A stretch of DNA of 64,000 bases from Methanobacteriota archaeon (GCA_018650285.1 JABIGF010000020.1:124001-188000), one strand, 5' to 3'; positions 49,910 through 60,177 are shown, counted from the first letter of the stretch. Translations and numbers: made by a program. Notes: a model not told the origin generated them from the sequence alone.

Positions 49910-50653
49910 ATGGTAGAAATTGCCGTGTTGTTGAAGCAGGTCCCCGACACAAATGCGAAAATCGTAGTTGTAGGTGGTAGAGTTGATGAATCCGCAGTTA
50001 CAAGTTGGGTCACAAGTCCATACGATGAGTACGCTTTGGAGGCTGCATTGCAGCATACTGAGGCAGCAGGTGGTTCAATCACTGCAATCACATTGGGTCC
50101 TGCAAGAGCAGACAAGGTTCTGAAGGATGCTGCGGCTCTTGGTGTTACCAAGTTGGTCCGTATTTGGGATGACAGTTGGCAGGATTTAGATTCAAAGCAA
50201 GTTCAATCTGCATTGGCCAATGCAGTTCAGGCAGCAGGTGCAGAACTGGTCTATTGCGGAAAGCAGTCAGCAGACCGAAATCAAGGCTCAACAGGTCCAG
50301 GCGTTGCTGAACTTCTTGGTGCTGGTTGTGTTGTTGAAGTCAGCGAGTTTGATGCTGCTGGCACAACCTATCTGCGTCCAGCTGCTAGCGGCAGTGAAAA
50401 GGTCACAGTCGCAGCACCAGCCGTAGTCACTTTTACCAAAACAGCATCTGACTTACGCCGTCCAAATGTCCGTGGAATCATGATGGCAAAGAGGGCACAA
50501 ATCGATGTCGTAGCCGGAGATGTAGGTTCATCAACTGTCAATTTCAATGGTCACTCTTCGCCGGCGGAAAAGCCACCAGGGAAGACCTACGAAGGTTCAG
50601 GTAGTGTTCCAGAAGTAGTTGGACTGTTGCGTGACGAAGCGAAGGTATTGTAG
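49910..50653 (+). CDS. etfB: Electron transfer flavoprotein beta subunit
   Basis: VLLKQVPDTNAKIVV, SPYDEYALEAALQH, LVYCGKQSADRNQGSTGPGVAELLG, RRPNVRGIMMAKRAQIDVV. Confidence 0.93.
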   Translation: MVEIAVLLKQVPDTNAKIVVVGGRVDESAVTSWVTSPYDEYALEAALQHTEAAGGSITAITLGPARADKVLKDAAALGVTKLVRIWDDSWQDLDSKQVQSALANAVQAAGAELVYCGKQSADRNQGSTGPGVAELLGAGCVVEVSEFDAAGTTYLRPAASGSEKVTVAAPAVVTFTKTASDLRRPNVRGIMMAKRAQIDVVAGDVGSSTVNFNGHSSPAEKPPGKTYEGSGSVPEVVGLLRDEAKVL

Positions 50654-50664
50654 GAGGGGTAAAT

Positions 50665-51588
50665 ATGGATATTACAATCATTGCAGAAACTCAAGGAAAT
50701 GGACTTCACGCTGTAACAAACCAATTGGTCGGTGCGGCATCTTCACTCGGTGCTTCTCCAACCGTTCTTTGCGGCGGAGGGGTTGGTGCTGATGAGGCAG
50801 CAGGAATCGCAGGTGTCGGCAAGGTACTTTCAGTCACTGGAGATTGCTTCTCAACTTTTGATGGCGGCGCTTGGGCTGCAGCATTTGATGCTGCGGCTGG
50901 TAGCGGAGTTATCGTTGGAGCAGCAACTGCTCAAGGAAGAGATGTTGTGGCAAGAATTGCTGCACGTCGTGGAATTCCTGTTGTGCAAGATGTTGTCTCA
51001 ATGAGTCCCGGTCTCAACATGACTCATCCAATTTATTCTGGCAAAGCGATGCAAGAAGTTACTGTTTCAGGTGACTGCGGTGTGACATTGCGAGCCAACA
51101 CATTTGCTCCTGCTGGAGGCGGTGGAAGTGCAGAAACAGCCACTGTTCAACAGAGTGGTGATGTCAAGATTGCAGTACAGGAAGCGATTGCAAAAGCCAG
51201 TGAAAGGCTAGATGTTGCTGATGCAGATATCATTATTTCTGGAGGTCGCGGTATGGGTGGTCCTGAGAATTTTGACAAACTCTACGCTTTGGCTGACGAG
51301 ATGGGTGGTGCAGTAGGTGCAAGCCGAGCAGCAGTCGATGCATGGGACGGGATACCACATACTATGCAAGTCGGTCAAACCGGCAAGACGGTAAATCCAA
51401 GTCTCTACATTGCTGTAGGAATTAGCGGTGCAATCCAGCATCTTGCCGGAATGCGCACTAGCAAATACATCGTTGCAATCAACAAAGATCCTGAAGCACC
51501 AATCTTCAAGGTTGCTGATTATGGAATAGTTGCAACATGGGAAGAGGCGATGCCTGTTCTTGCTGCTGAAATTGCCAAAATTCTCTGA
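50665..51588 (+). CDS. etfA: Electron transfer flavoprotein alpha subunit
   Basis: [103 protein letters not shown]. Confidence 0.96.
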   Translation: MDITIIAETQGNGLHAVTNQLVGAASSLGASPTVLCGGGVGADEAAGIAGVGKVLSVTGDCFSTFDGGAWAAAFDAAAGSGVIVGAATAQGRDVVARIAARRGIPVVQDVVSMSPGLNMTHPIYSGKAMQEVTVSGDCGVTLRANTFAPAGGGGSAETATVQQSGDVKIAVQEAIAKASERLDVADADIIISGGRGMGGPENFDKLYALADEMGGAVGASRAAVDAWDGIPHTMQVGQTGKTVNPSLYIAVGISGAIQHLAGMRTSKYIVAINKDPEAPIFKVADYGIVATWEEAMPVLAAEIAKIL

Positions 51589-52839
51589 ATGAGTGATTCA
51601 TCACCATTTGCTAATTGCGGCGGAACCCAAAAAGGGTGGCTCCGTTTCAAAGATACGATGGCGAGGGATATTCCGTGGATGCGAGAGCGTTTTGACGACC
51701 TAAAATCTCAGAATTTGCAGTGGGAACCGCCCACTCTTGAATCTGCTAGCACACCTAGTTGTACAGTTGATGGACAAGATATGATAATGCTCTCAGCAAA
51801 CAATTATCTCAACTTGACAACTCATCCCAAAGTGGTGGCTGCAGCAGTTGCTGCAACCCAAAAATATGGTGCGGGCAGCGGTTCAGTGCGAGCAATTAGC
51901 GGCACCATGGATATCCATTTGGAGGCTGAGAGAAAAGTTGCAGAATTCAAAGGCGTAGAAGCATCTCTCATCTATTCAGCGGGATATACAGCCAATGTTG
52001 GTCTCATTCCAACACTTGTTACTGGCAAGCAGGATGTCATCATCTCTGACGAGTTGAATCACGGTTCTATCATTGATGGTGTGAGATTGACTAAGGCAAG
52101 CAGGGCAGTCTATCCGCACAATGATGTTGCGGCACTTGAGCAAGTTCTCAAGCAACATTCTGATAGCGAGAGAAAACTAATCATTACAGATGGCGTCTTT
52201 TCAATGGACGGTGATGTTGCTCCATTAGACGAGATAACTGAATTGGCCGAGGAGCATGGCGCGATGGTCTTTGTTGACGATTGTCACGGAGAGGGCGTTT
52301 TGGGTGACAGAGGCGCAGGGATTGTTGACCACTTCAAGTTACAAGGAAGAGTTGATTTTGAGATAGGTTCATTCTCCAAGGCTCTAGGTGTTCAAGGGGG
52401 AATAGTTGCTGGTAGTGAACAGGTTCGTACACACGCTCTCAACCACTCAAGGTCTTGGTTGCTTTCGGGTAGCCAGCCGCCAGGTGTCGCAGCAGCACAG
52501 AAAGCTGCTGTTGAAGTTTTGATGGAAGAGCCTGAACATCATGCGCGACTTTGGGCGAATACCGACCACTTCCGTAAGGAGATGGAATCTCTTGGTTTTG
52601 ATTTGGGAATGTCAACCACACCAATTATTCCGGTGATGTGTGGTGAATCTGCTGTTGCAAAGCAGTTGTCAGCAGAAATGCGTCAACTCGGAGTAGTTGT
52701 AGGCGCTATCGTATTCCCGATGGTAGCGCGAGATAAAGCCCGTGTTAGGAACCAATTGTCAGCAGGATTGAGTGATGGGCAACTGAATGAAATTCTAGTT
52801 GCATATGAGAAAGCAGGCAAAATTGTGGGCCTAATCTGA
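51589..52839 (+). CDS. Alpha-oxoamine synthase, probably 2-amino-3-ketobutyrate CoA ligase / glycine C-acetyltransferase
   Basis: ANNYLNLTTHPKVVAAAVAATQKYGAGSGSVRAISGTMDIHLEAERKVAEFKGVEASLIYSAGYTANVG, VFVDDCHGEGVLGDRGAG, IGSFSKALGVQGGIVAGS. Confidence 0.9.
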   Translation: MSDSSPFANCGGTQKGWLRFKDTMARDIPWMRERFDDLKSQNLQWEPPTLESASTPSCTVDGQDMIMLSANNYLNLTTHPKVVAAAVAATQKYGAGSGSVRAISGTMDIHLEAERKVAEFKGVEASLIYSAGYTANVGLIPTLVTGKQDVIISDELNHGSIIDGVRLTKASRAVYPHNDVAALEQVLKQHSDSERKLIITDGVFSMDGDVAPLDEITELAEEHGAMVFVDDCHGEGVLGDRGAGIVDHFKLQGRVDFEIGSFSKALGVQGGIVAGSEQVRTHALNHSRSWLLSGSQPPGVAAAQKAAVEVLMEEPEHHARLWANTDHFRKEMESLGFDLGMSTTPIIPVMCGESAVAKQLSAEMRQLGVVVGAIVFPMVARDKARVRNQLSAGLSDGQLNEILVAYEKAGKIVGLI

Positions 52840-52841
52840 AG

Positions 52842-53444
52842 TTATTCGTCAAGAGCATTGACAGCATCTTCTAGTTCTTGTTCCATCTCTATTTGTTCGA
52901 TTTGAAAGTTTGCTGGGCCAAACGGGTCCCTTCCATCTTCAAGCATTGTTAGCATTCGGTGGCGTGGGGCCCATGAAAGATGAACATATATTGGGCCAGA
53001 TGCAAGCATCAATATCCATGCCAACATTTCTGGAATGGCAACAGCAATCCCCATCCAATTCCCAAGTAGTATGGCAAATCCAACGAATGGCATGGTATAG
53101 ATCAGCACTCTTGGTGGTGCTATTGGTGGGCGAGGCAAAATCTTGGCTACAATTGCAGAAAATTGGCCTGCGATAGCAAGGCCAAGCGCCACACTCAAAC
53201 CTCTGAAAGATGCTTCATTGAACCACGCTTCAAGATTCCATTCATTGTGATATCCAATTGGTAAAATTAGGGCGATGGTGACTAGGCACCCATAGAATGC
53301 ACCAACTATTGCTGGTTGGCTAATAATTAACGGCCACGCTGCAAATCTTTGAGAGAGTGAAGAGCCAAGAAGCATCTCTTGTTGCGAGTCATCAAGCGAC
53401 GTCAAACGCTCTCGCCACGCTTCCATAACGTTCTCTCCGTTCAA
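52842..53444 (-). CDS. Hypothetical multi-TM membrane protein
   Basis: ORF with several hydrophobic segments and acidic C-terminus; start uncertain (ATG 53426 also possible). Confidence 0.65.
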   Translation of the reverse strand: MNGENVMEAWRERLTSLDDSQQEMLLGSSLSQRFAAWPLIISQPAIVGAFYGCLVTIALILPIGYHNEWNLEAWFNEASFRGLSVALGLAIAGQFSAIVAKILPRPPIAPPRVLIYTMPFVGFAILLGNWMGIAVAIPEMLAWILMLASGPIYVHLSWAPRHRMLTMLEDGRDPFGPANFQIEQIEMEQELEDAVNALDE

Positions 53445-53485
53445 TAAGACGCATTAACATTGACCAATGAATCGAGGTCAATGTC

Positions 53486-54211
53486 CTAATATTCCTCTTC
53501 TTTCAAGTTGCCTGCAGTAATATCTCGCGTCGAATCTATTTCCGCTCTACGCATCTTTCTGAGCAGCGCACCTGGTTGTGGGCTCATTGCCCCTGAGACA
53601 GAAGTATCTTGCCAAACTCTCTTGGTAGGATAGAACTCTTCATCTTCACGGATGCGTGCATCTTCAATTGGGTCTTCAAATCCATCATCACGTTCTTGTG
53701 CGTCACGAAATGTTAGTGCTTGATTAATGTGTGAAATCACTTTTCTAATATTTTGGTTAAGTGGGTAATTCCAGTACAATATTATCTTCCCATTCATGTT
53801 ATCTTTTTTGATAAGAGTGCGTGCAAGAATAGGGTCGCCGACTGCAAATAAGCGGGCTTTTTGTGGTATTTCGTGCCATTTCGTGCCATCGCTGACCCAC
53901 ACTGAAGTGTCATCAATACTTTCCCCAGGGTGCCAAGGGTGCCCTGTTCCAATTGCTACAAGAGCCAATATTTCGTTTCTTTTTACATTCTTCAAAAGCC
54001 GTTCCCATAGTATTGCTGAGGCAATTGCAACTACAATAATTTGTAATAATATATTGGAAAAGTTGACGAGTGTTAGTATCTTAAAGCAGAAGAAAATAGC
54101 AAAAATTCCGATGATTATTGTGAATACTGCATTGATGATATTTTGTCGTTGAATGCCGGCAATATCACTGTTGACCGACCAGAGGCTGGCGTTGTCAGGT
54201 AGGTCGGCCAT
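53486..54211 (-). CDS. Hypothetical membrane protein (two N-terminal TM segments plus soluble domain)
   Basis: AVFTIIIGIFAIFFCFKILTLVNFSNILLQIIVVAIASAILW followed by soluble region. Confidence 0.65.
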   Translation of the reverse strand: MADLPDNASLWSVNSDIAGIQRQNIINAVFTIIIGIFAIFFCFKILTLVNFSNILLQIIVVAIASAILWERLLKNVKRNEILALVAIGTGHPWHPGESIDDTSVWVSDGTKWHEIPQKARLFAVGDPILARTLIKKDNMNGKIILYWNYPLNQNIRKVISHINQALTFRDAQERDDGFEDPIEDARIREDEEFYPTKRVWQDTSVSGAMSPQPGALLRKMRRAEIDSTRDITAGNLKEEEY

Positions 54212-54253
54212 GCTACCCGTTAGAGGTAGACATACATTCAATTTGCGACCGAG

Positions 54254-55051
54254 TTGTTCAAGTCAGATGGCAATTCTCGACAAAGTGATGTTGCCGCACA
54301 TCTTTCTCTTCAAGAGGGTGAATTGATGAGTCGTGAGGTTAAACCAATTTTGCCTATTCTCCTTCCATGGCGTGATTATCAGGGTAATGTTTTGAATATT
54401 GAAAACTTTCTTAGAACAAGGAAATTCACTCTAATATATGCAATTACCATTGTTGGTGTGTGGAATTATATTGGTTCCACGCCACATTGGAGCGATTGTT
54501 ACAGCGTTGATTTTCAGATTACTTGTGCGACTACAATTTGGGCCGGTGAAATGTTTACTTCTCCCATTAATTTTCTAATTTCATTTTTCACTGCACCTTG
54601 GTTTCACAACAGCTACCAACATATTTTCTTCGTGACTTTTTGCACACTAATTTTCACTCAATCATTTGAAGGAATAAACGGGACAAAAGCAACAATTTTT
54701 CTCTTCTTTGGAATTATTGCGATTGTTTCAATTATCTGCGGACTTAGTATGCATATTGGCCATTACTTATTTCCAGAATATGCACTTTTTTCTGATGGGT
54801 TACAAAGAATCTGGAGCGGCGGTTCAGTAGGTTTCATGGGGCTAATAGGCGCACTAGCAAATCACTCAAGATACAAATGGTTAATGCCAGCAATGCTGTT
54901 TACTTTTGAATTTTGGAATAGGTATTTCAACGGTATTTCAACGTACATTACGCTAGCCCATTTGATGGCGGCAACCATTGGATTTTTCTTTTGGGGATGG
55001 TATATTCGTGAGCAACAGATATTGGCTGAGAATTCAGGAGTAATTCTTTGA
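54254..55051 (+). CDS. Rhomboid-like membrane protein (divergent)
   Basis: APWFHNSYQHIFFVTFCTLIFTQSFEGINGTKATIFLFF; GGSVGFMGLIGALANHSR (G-x-S....GLxGA) and TM6-like AHLMAATIGFFFWGW. Confidence 0.65.
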   Translation: MFKSDGNSRQSDVAAHLSLQEGELMSREVKPILPILLPWRDYQGNVLNIENFLRTRKFTLIYAITIVGVWNYIGSTPHWSDCYSVDFQITCATTIWAGEMFTSPINFLISFFTAPWFHNSYQHIFFVTFCTLIFTQSFEGINGTKATIFLFFGIIAIVSIICGLSMHIGHYLFPEYALFSDGLQRIWSGGSVGFMGLIGALANHSRYKWLMPAMLFTFEFWNRYFNGISTYITLAHLMAATIGFFFWGWYIREQQILAENSGVIL

Positions 55052-55181
55052 AATTGATAGTTTCATCGCCTCAATTCGCTTCTTTCTGGTGTTTTTGATT
55101 GGGTCGTGTAATCGCGCGCAGGCGGTGTGCGCGAGGGCCACGTTCAAGAGGGGGTCAAGTAAGACGGGGGTGAGGATAGGT

Positions 55182-57590
55182 ATGGCCGAACTACCCAAGG
55201 GCGTTACCAAAGAGGTTCGCAGAGGCGGGTCTGGGGTGCTTGAGTTACTCCTCATTGACTTTGATAGAGAAGGTGGAGACGGCTACATTCGTATCGAGCA
55301 AGCAACTGAACCCGCAACCGTCGCTCAATTGGTCATCATAGGTGGCTCACCAGCAATGGCACTCTTTGAATTCCAAACTTTGTTGATGGGTCAAGCAGCG
55401 CTAGATGAATTGCGAACAAGCGCTAGGGCAGAAGATTCTAGAATTTCAGTTCACACAGAAGTTGATTTTAGTTTGATTGCAGATTTACATCCTGAGGCTA
55501 AATTGCATTTCACCGATGAAGATGTGATAACAGGGCAGAAAATTGAGGGTTGGATAATCAACACAAAAAATGATTCTGATTGGTGGCGCTCTAAACAAAA
55601 GCGTGAGTGGACGATGAGCGAATTATCTTCTGATGAGGAGATTGAAGAAACAGTTGCCCCTTCTGTGATAATTGACTACCATTCTGGTGAAGAATTAGAG
55701 GCGGGTTGTAGTTACCTAATTGATGACCAGACGCCAGATTCAGTGATGAAGATTGCAACTCATCTTGCGACAATCGGCCACCCACTATTGGTGATATCAA
55801 GGAATTCTCCACAGCGCCTGTCTGATGATTTTGGTTTACCCGCGTCGCTTTGTTACTGGCTAACTGAAAGAGAAGTAGAGGGTGTTCAAACAATTACTCC
55901 TGGTTTGGAAGCAGTACGACGTGTTTGCGATGAGTTTCTTTGGGCTTCAACTCGTTCTGTAATAATTATTGATGGCGTGGAATACCTTAGTGGAATCCAT
56001 GGTTTTGGTCCATTATTGGGGATGTTGAGGGATCTGTTTGATGGCATTCAGACATCTGATGACATCGTTTTGATACCTGCTGATTTGGATGTATGGGATG
56101 AAAGGGAACGCACAATGCTAGGGCGCGAATGTGACCTCATCTCAGCAGGTCTTGCTGCAGAATGGGCTGAGCGCCCAGCAGTTGTTGAGGGGCATTCATT
56201 TTGTCAAGAGGTTGCAGGGGCAACCATTCCTGAGCCAATACAAATTGATGTTTTGACAGTGGCTGAGGACGATTTCAAAGCAGCGGCTCACCGATTATTG
56301 TCTCCAACTGAACAAATATCTGTAAAAGAGGAAAGTCAACCAGTTAGTGCAAATGGTACAACTGCTGCTCATTTTTCTCAGCCAGTAACTGATTTTTCAG
56401 CTAGAAGTTTGATTGATGAGATGAAGAATGAAGATGATGGTGTAATTATTGCTGAAAAGGAAACGCCGCCGATAGAAAGCGAAGGCGTAATTTCCAATGA
56501 AAGTGATGATGGTAGCGATGAATTCAAACTTCCAGAATGGGCAACTGCTCCATCTGCAAATATGGGAGATGAGCCAATACCAACTCAGCCTGTAGTTGTT
56601 GAATCTGTTGAGCAAAGTCCTACACCTAATCAAACTCCTGAATGGTTTGAATCGGCAAGAAAGGAGGCTCTTGGAGAATCTACAAGTTTCTTGGAAGATA
56701 ACGATTCTCAGATTGAGCCAATAGAGGAGACACTTTCAGTAGAAATTGATGAGCCTAGTGGACCAAAACAACCAACGGTCAACTATCGCTCAAAGAGAGA
56801 ACGAAAGATTTCAGTTCCACACAAACCGGATATATTGCAACTTGAAAAAAGTTCAATGCATTATGCCGCATCAAATAGTAAAGCGGTTGAAACTGAGTTA
56901 GATGAGCCGGGTTTTGAGGCGATTGACCGCACAGTCACAGCACTTAATTCCAAGAGAGACCAGTTCCGCGAAATTGGTGAATGGCAAACAAATGAAGAGC
57001 GCGATTGGCAAGTTCTTGCTACTGATGAGATGGGGGCGGCAGTGGATAATTCACGTCCAGTTAGGCATCATGTGAAGAAAGAGGAGTCATCTTCGGTTTC
57101 ACGATTGCATGTTCGCCAATGGGGTGCTGCATCCAATAGTGCTTCTACAAATACGGCCTATGGTTCCACTCCAGAAGATATTGAAAATCCAAAAATGAGA
57201 GAATTTGCAACAAGAGCCCAGAAGTCAAAGACATTGATTCAGAAACTTGTTGGTTCAGAGTTAGAAGCACTTTATGCTGACCGTAAACAGATGGTTAGTG
57301 CATCATCAATAGATTTGGAAATATTAGAGCGAATTGATGCCTTGGGTAAGAAAGGCCATCCAATTCGTGAATTGGTTGAGAGGATTGAAGCAAATTCCAA
57401 AGAGGGTACAAAATTTTTGTCGGTACTGGAGAAAAGGTCAGTCCAAGTTGATGATTTAATCAAACGATTGAATGTTCAAGAAGAGCGTTCTGTAATTGAT
57501 TCAAAGGTGGCGGCAAAATATAGGAAGAATCTCATTAATTTTGAACAAATAAAGGAAGTAGAATCATTACTTTCAGATTTTGAAGGTTGA
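55182..57590 (+). CDS. DUF835-like domain protein with acidic/disordered middle and helical C-terminus
   Basis: CSYLIDDQTPDSVMKIATHLATIGHPLLVISRNSPQRLSDDFGLP...RSVIIIDGVEYLSGIHGFGPLLGMLRDLFDGIQTSDDIVLIPADLDVWDERERTML; start MAELPKG preferred. Confidence 0.75.
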   Translation: MAELPKGVTKEVRRGGSGVLELLLIDFDREGGDGYIRIEQATEPATVAQLVIIGGSPAMALFEFQTLLMGQAALDELRTSARAEDSRISVHTEVDFSLIADLHPEAKLHFTDEDVITGQKIEGWIINTKNDSDWWRSKQKREWTMSELSSDEEIEETVAPSVIIDYHSGEELEAGCSYLIDDQTPDSVMKIATHLATIGHPLLVISRNSPQRLSDDFGLPASLCYWLTEREVEGVQTITPGLEAVRRVCDEFLWASTRSVIIIDGVEYLSGIHGFGPLLGMLRDLFDGIQTSDDIVLIPADLDVWDERERTMLGRECDLISAGLAAEWAERPAVVEGHSFCQEVAGATIPEPIQIDVLTVAEDDFKAAAHRLLSPTEQISVKEESQPVSANGTTAAHFSQPVTDFSARSLIDEMKNEDDGVIIAEKETPPIESEGVISNESDDGSDEFKLPEWATAPSANMGDEPIPTQPVVVESVEQSPTPNQTPEWFESARKEALGESTSFLEDNDSQIEPIEETLSVEIDEPSGPKQPTVNYRSKRERKISVPHKPDILQLEKSSMHYAASNSKAVETELDEPGFEAIDRTVTALNSKRDQFREIGEWQTNEERDWQVLATDEMGAAVDNSRPVRHHVKKEESSSVSRLHVRQWGAASNSASTNTAYGSTPEDIENPKMREFATRAQKSKTLIQKLVGSELEALYADRKQMVSASSIDLEILERIDALGKKGHPIRELVERIEANSKEGTKFLSVLEKRSVQVDDLIKRLNVQEERSVIDSKVAAKYRKNLINFEQIKEVESLLSDFEG

Positions 57591-57636
57591 ATAAGTTAGG
57601 TATTGTTGATAATCCGAATTAGATAGGGAGAAACTG

Positions 57637-59580
57637 GTGAAAGAGATGAGTCAGCGAACCCAACTCCAACAACAATTGGAGAAGAGCCGCCGTCTTCTTG
57701 CTGAGAGAAAGTCAGAAAGAGATTCAAAAGAAGGTGCAGAACAAGTTGTACATTCTTCACTTGGCCGTTTGATACGGGAAAGAAATATGCCAGCAGATAC
57801 GAATCCATTTGATGGCCCATTCCTTGCATCTACATCGGATGCGGTGCAGAAGAAAACAGGGACATTCGGGTCTATTGCTGCTGAAAGGATTCAGCGAATG
57901 AGGCAAGGTGCAGAAGCAACGGCTCCTATGATTGACCGTGATCAGGCAGGTGTCCCAATTTCTTTGGATACGCCCGCTTGGATATATTCAGAGGTTGTTG
58001 ACCCAGAGTCTAGCGATAGTGCGACCCCAGTTTGGAGAGATGTGCTTTCAAAACAGAGAGGTCATTCTCGGCCGAGCACTAGTGCTAGGGATGCGCATGC
58101 AGAACTAACCGATTCAACCCAGTCAAACGATTCATCCCAAATGGTGGCACTGGCTGAAGAAATTGCATTAGGGCGGCCAAAGTGGCCTAGTATTTTCATG
58201 CCAAACCCTCTTTATTCTTGGGGTAATTGGCAAGTTGGCCCAAATAACAGGATGGCTAGTACTGCGGCTAGAGAGATAATCACTTATCCAGCGGAGAGAG
58301 CAAATCCGCTCCTTATTTTGGGCAGTGATGGAGTTGGTAAGAGCCACTTGCTTCAAGCGTTAGGTTCCTCACTTTACACAAGATTGCCTGATAGAGAGAT
58401 TCGCATTATTGCGGGTGGTGATATCCCTGCTCAACTGCCAGATGATTGGGTGGATGCAATACAGGGATGCAGTGCGTTACTTGTGGAGGACATCCACCAG
58501 ATGGAGGGGGCGACTCAAGATGACCTTGGCAAGGTTGTAGATTATTGTTTAAATCTCGGCGTTCAAGTGGTACTAACATCTGATGGTGACTCAAATTTCT
58601 CCACTATTCTAAACAGTGCAATTAGTGGTGCTGTAGAGGTTAATATTTCCAATCCTGATGCGATGACAATTGTGTTATTTTTGCGCAATCGTGCATTAAT
58701 TCGTGGCATTTCACTCTCTGATGGACAATTGGGCGCCATTGCTGCCGCGGCTAGTGATTGGCGCAAGGCAGCATCTGGTTTTGAGCAGGTAGCTATAGCC
58801 ATTGAGGCTGGTGCTGAACCATTAGGTGTTTCAGATATTGAAACAATTCTTGGTGGTGAAGAATTACCGATGAGAGGCGATGATACTTTGGTTGCTTGGG
58901 ATAGCGAACAGACCGGTCAAAAAATTGTTCGAGAGGTGCTTGATGATGTATTACCCCGTGGCGCAATGCCAAATATTGACTTGGTTACTGAATTGGAATC
59001 AAAGGTAGATGACTATGTGGCACCTAATTTGATGCCTGAGTCTAGTCGAGATGCAGTGGATGCATTAATTGATAGACACCTTGGTAGAGAAAAGAGTGCC
59101 TTAGAAGAGGCAAGGTCTCGATTAGAAGATGAAGCAGCACCAACGAATTTAGAGGTGCCTAGAGCCGATTTACCTCATATTGACTTGATGAGTGACGGCT
59201 TCCTTGATAGGTTAGAATCAAGATTACAACGTCATCAAGATGAATTATTTTCATTACATAATGAAATGGAAACCATTGCAGGACAATTAGATGATGCCGA
59301 GCCTAAAGAATTGGTCGCAATGGCCGACAGAATGCTTGAAATTGAGCGCGAATTATCCCGCATTTCAAGATTAGATGCCGGTGAAGCACTCAAATCAAGA
59401 AAGAAGCCATCTCGTCCATACGAACCAGAAATTATTGAGGAATATGTCCCAGAAGGCGAGTGGGATATTGACGAGGAATCAATATCTGCTGATGACCTCC
59501 TTGAACCAAAAGCAGTTCTCCGTCCAATAAAGGTCTTGAAACCAATATTTTTGGATGACCGAGAAGGCGAAGAAGAATGA
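57637..59580 (+). CDS. DnaA-like AAA+ ATPase with coiled-coil C-terminus, no visible DnaA DNA-binding domain IV
   Basis: NPLYSWGNWQVGPNNRMASTAAREIITYPAERANPLLILGSDGVGKSHLLQALGSSL (Walker A), CSALLVEDIHQMEG (Walker B), VQVVLTSDGD (sensor I). Confidence 0.8.
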   Translation: MKEMSQRTQLQQQLEKSRRLLAERKSERDSKEGAEQVVHSSLGRLIRERNMPADTNPFDGPFLASTSDAVQKKTGTFGSIAAERIQRMRQGAEATAPMIDRDQAGVPISLDTPAWIYSEVVDPESSDSATPVWRDVLSKQRGHSRPSTSARDAHAELTDSTQSNDSSQMVALAEEIALGRPKWPSIFMPNPLYSWGNWQVGPNNRMASTAAREIITYPAERANPLLILGSDGVGKSHLLQALGSSLYTRLPDREIRIIAGGDIPAQLPDDWVDAIQGCSALLVEDIHQMEGATQDDLGKVVDYCLNLGVQVVLTSDGDSNFSTILNSAISGAVEVNISNPDAMTIVLFLRNRALIRGISLSDGQLGAIAAAASDWRKAASGFEQVAIAIEAGAEPLGVSDIETILGGEELPMRGDDTLVAWDSEQTGQKIVREVLDDVLPRGAMPNIDLVTELESKVDDYVAPNLMPESSRDAVDALIDRHLGREKSALEEARSRLEDEAAPTNLEVPRADLPHIDLMSDGFLDRLESRLQRHQDELFSLHNEMETIAGQLDDAEPKELVAMADRMLEIERELSRISRLDAGEALKSRKKPSRPYEPEIIEEYVPEGEWDIDEESISADDLLEPKAVLRPIKVLKPIFLDDREGEEE

Positions 59581-60056
59581 CGAAATGGAATAATCGATTT
59601 CGTCCACCTAAGGATGAGTGGTGGAGTAAGGGTATTGATTTCACCTGTCTTCCTGAATGTGGACGCTGTTGTGACGAACCTGGAGGGATTGTCTATCTTT
59701 CACGACAAGATGCCGAGAGAATTGCAGAACATCAAGAGATGAGTTTAGTCTCATGGCTCGAAAAATTTTGTCGGACTACTTACGACGGGAGATTTGTCTT
59801 AGAATCAAAACCTAGTGATGGGAGATGCATCTATCTAACTAGTGAGAAAGTTTGTACGATTTACGAAGTTAAGCCCGCTCAGTGTTCGGCCTTTCCTTTT
59901 TGGGGGGAGAATTTAGTCACAGACCGCGCATGGCAGAAAACCAAAACGATATGTCCCGGAATTGATCACCCTGATGCAATTATGATTGATGGTGATATGA
60001 TAAAACTGAAACTTGAGGCAGACAAAGCGGCTGAGAAAGGTTTCCGAATGGTGTGA
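59577..60056 (+). CDS. YkgJ-family Cys-rich (Zn/Fe-chelating, UPF0153-like) protein
   Basis: CLPECGRCCDEPGGIVYLSRQDAERIAEH...GRCIYLTSEKVCTIYEVKPAQCSAFPFW...CPGI; 4-bp overlap with the DnaA-like gene. Confidence 0.88.
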   Translation: MTKWNNRFRPPKDEWWSKGIDFTCLPECGRCCDEPGGIVYLSRQDAERIAEHQEMSLVSWLEKFCRTTYDGRFVLESKPSDGRCIYLTSEKVCTIYEVKPAQCSAFPFWGENLVTDRAWQKTKTICPGIDHPDAIMIDGDMIKLKLEADKAAEKGFRMV

Positions 60057-60177
60057 AAGCACTGTCTTCTTTGCTTTCCATGCTTTCACAAACCAGTTTG
60101 ATTTTGCAGATGTTTTGTGCGTCGCACTTATACCACAGACTTGGCTGAGGTGAATCCCGGAAGGAGGTAAGGCAGAA

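Noticed and set aside
57637-59580. Calling this the true chromosomal replication initiator and placing an origin here
   Set aside because: No domain IV, degenerate arginine-finger region and no obvious iterated origin boxes in the flanking short gaps.
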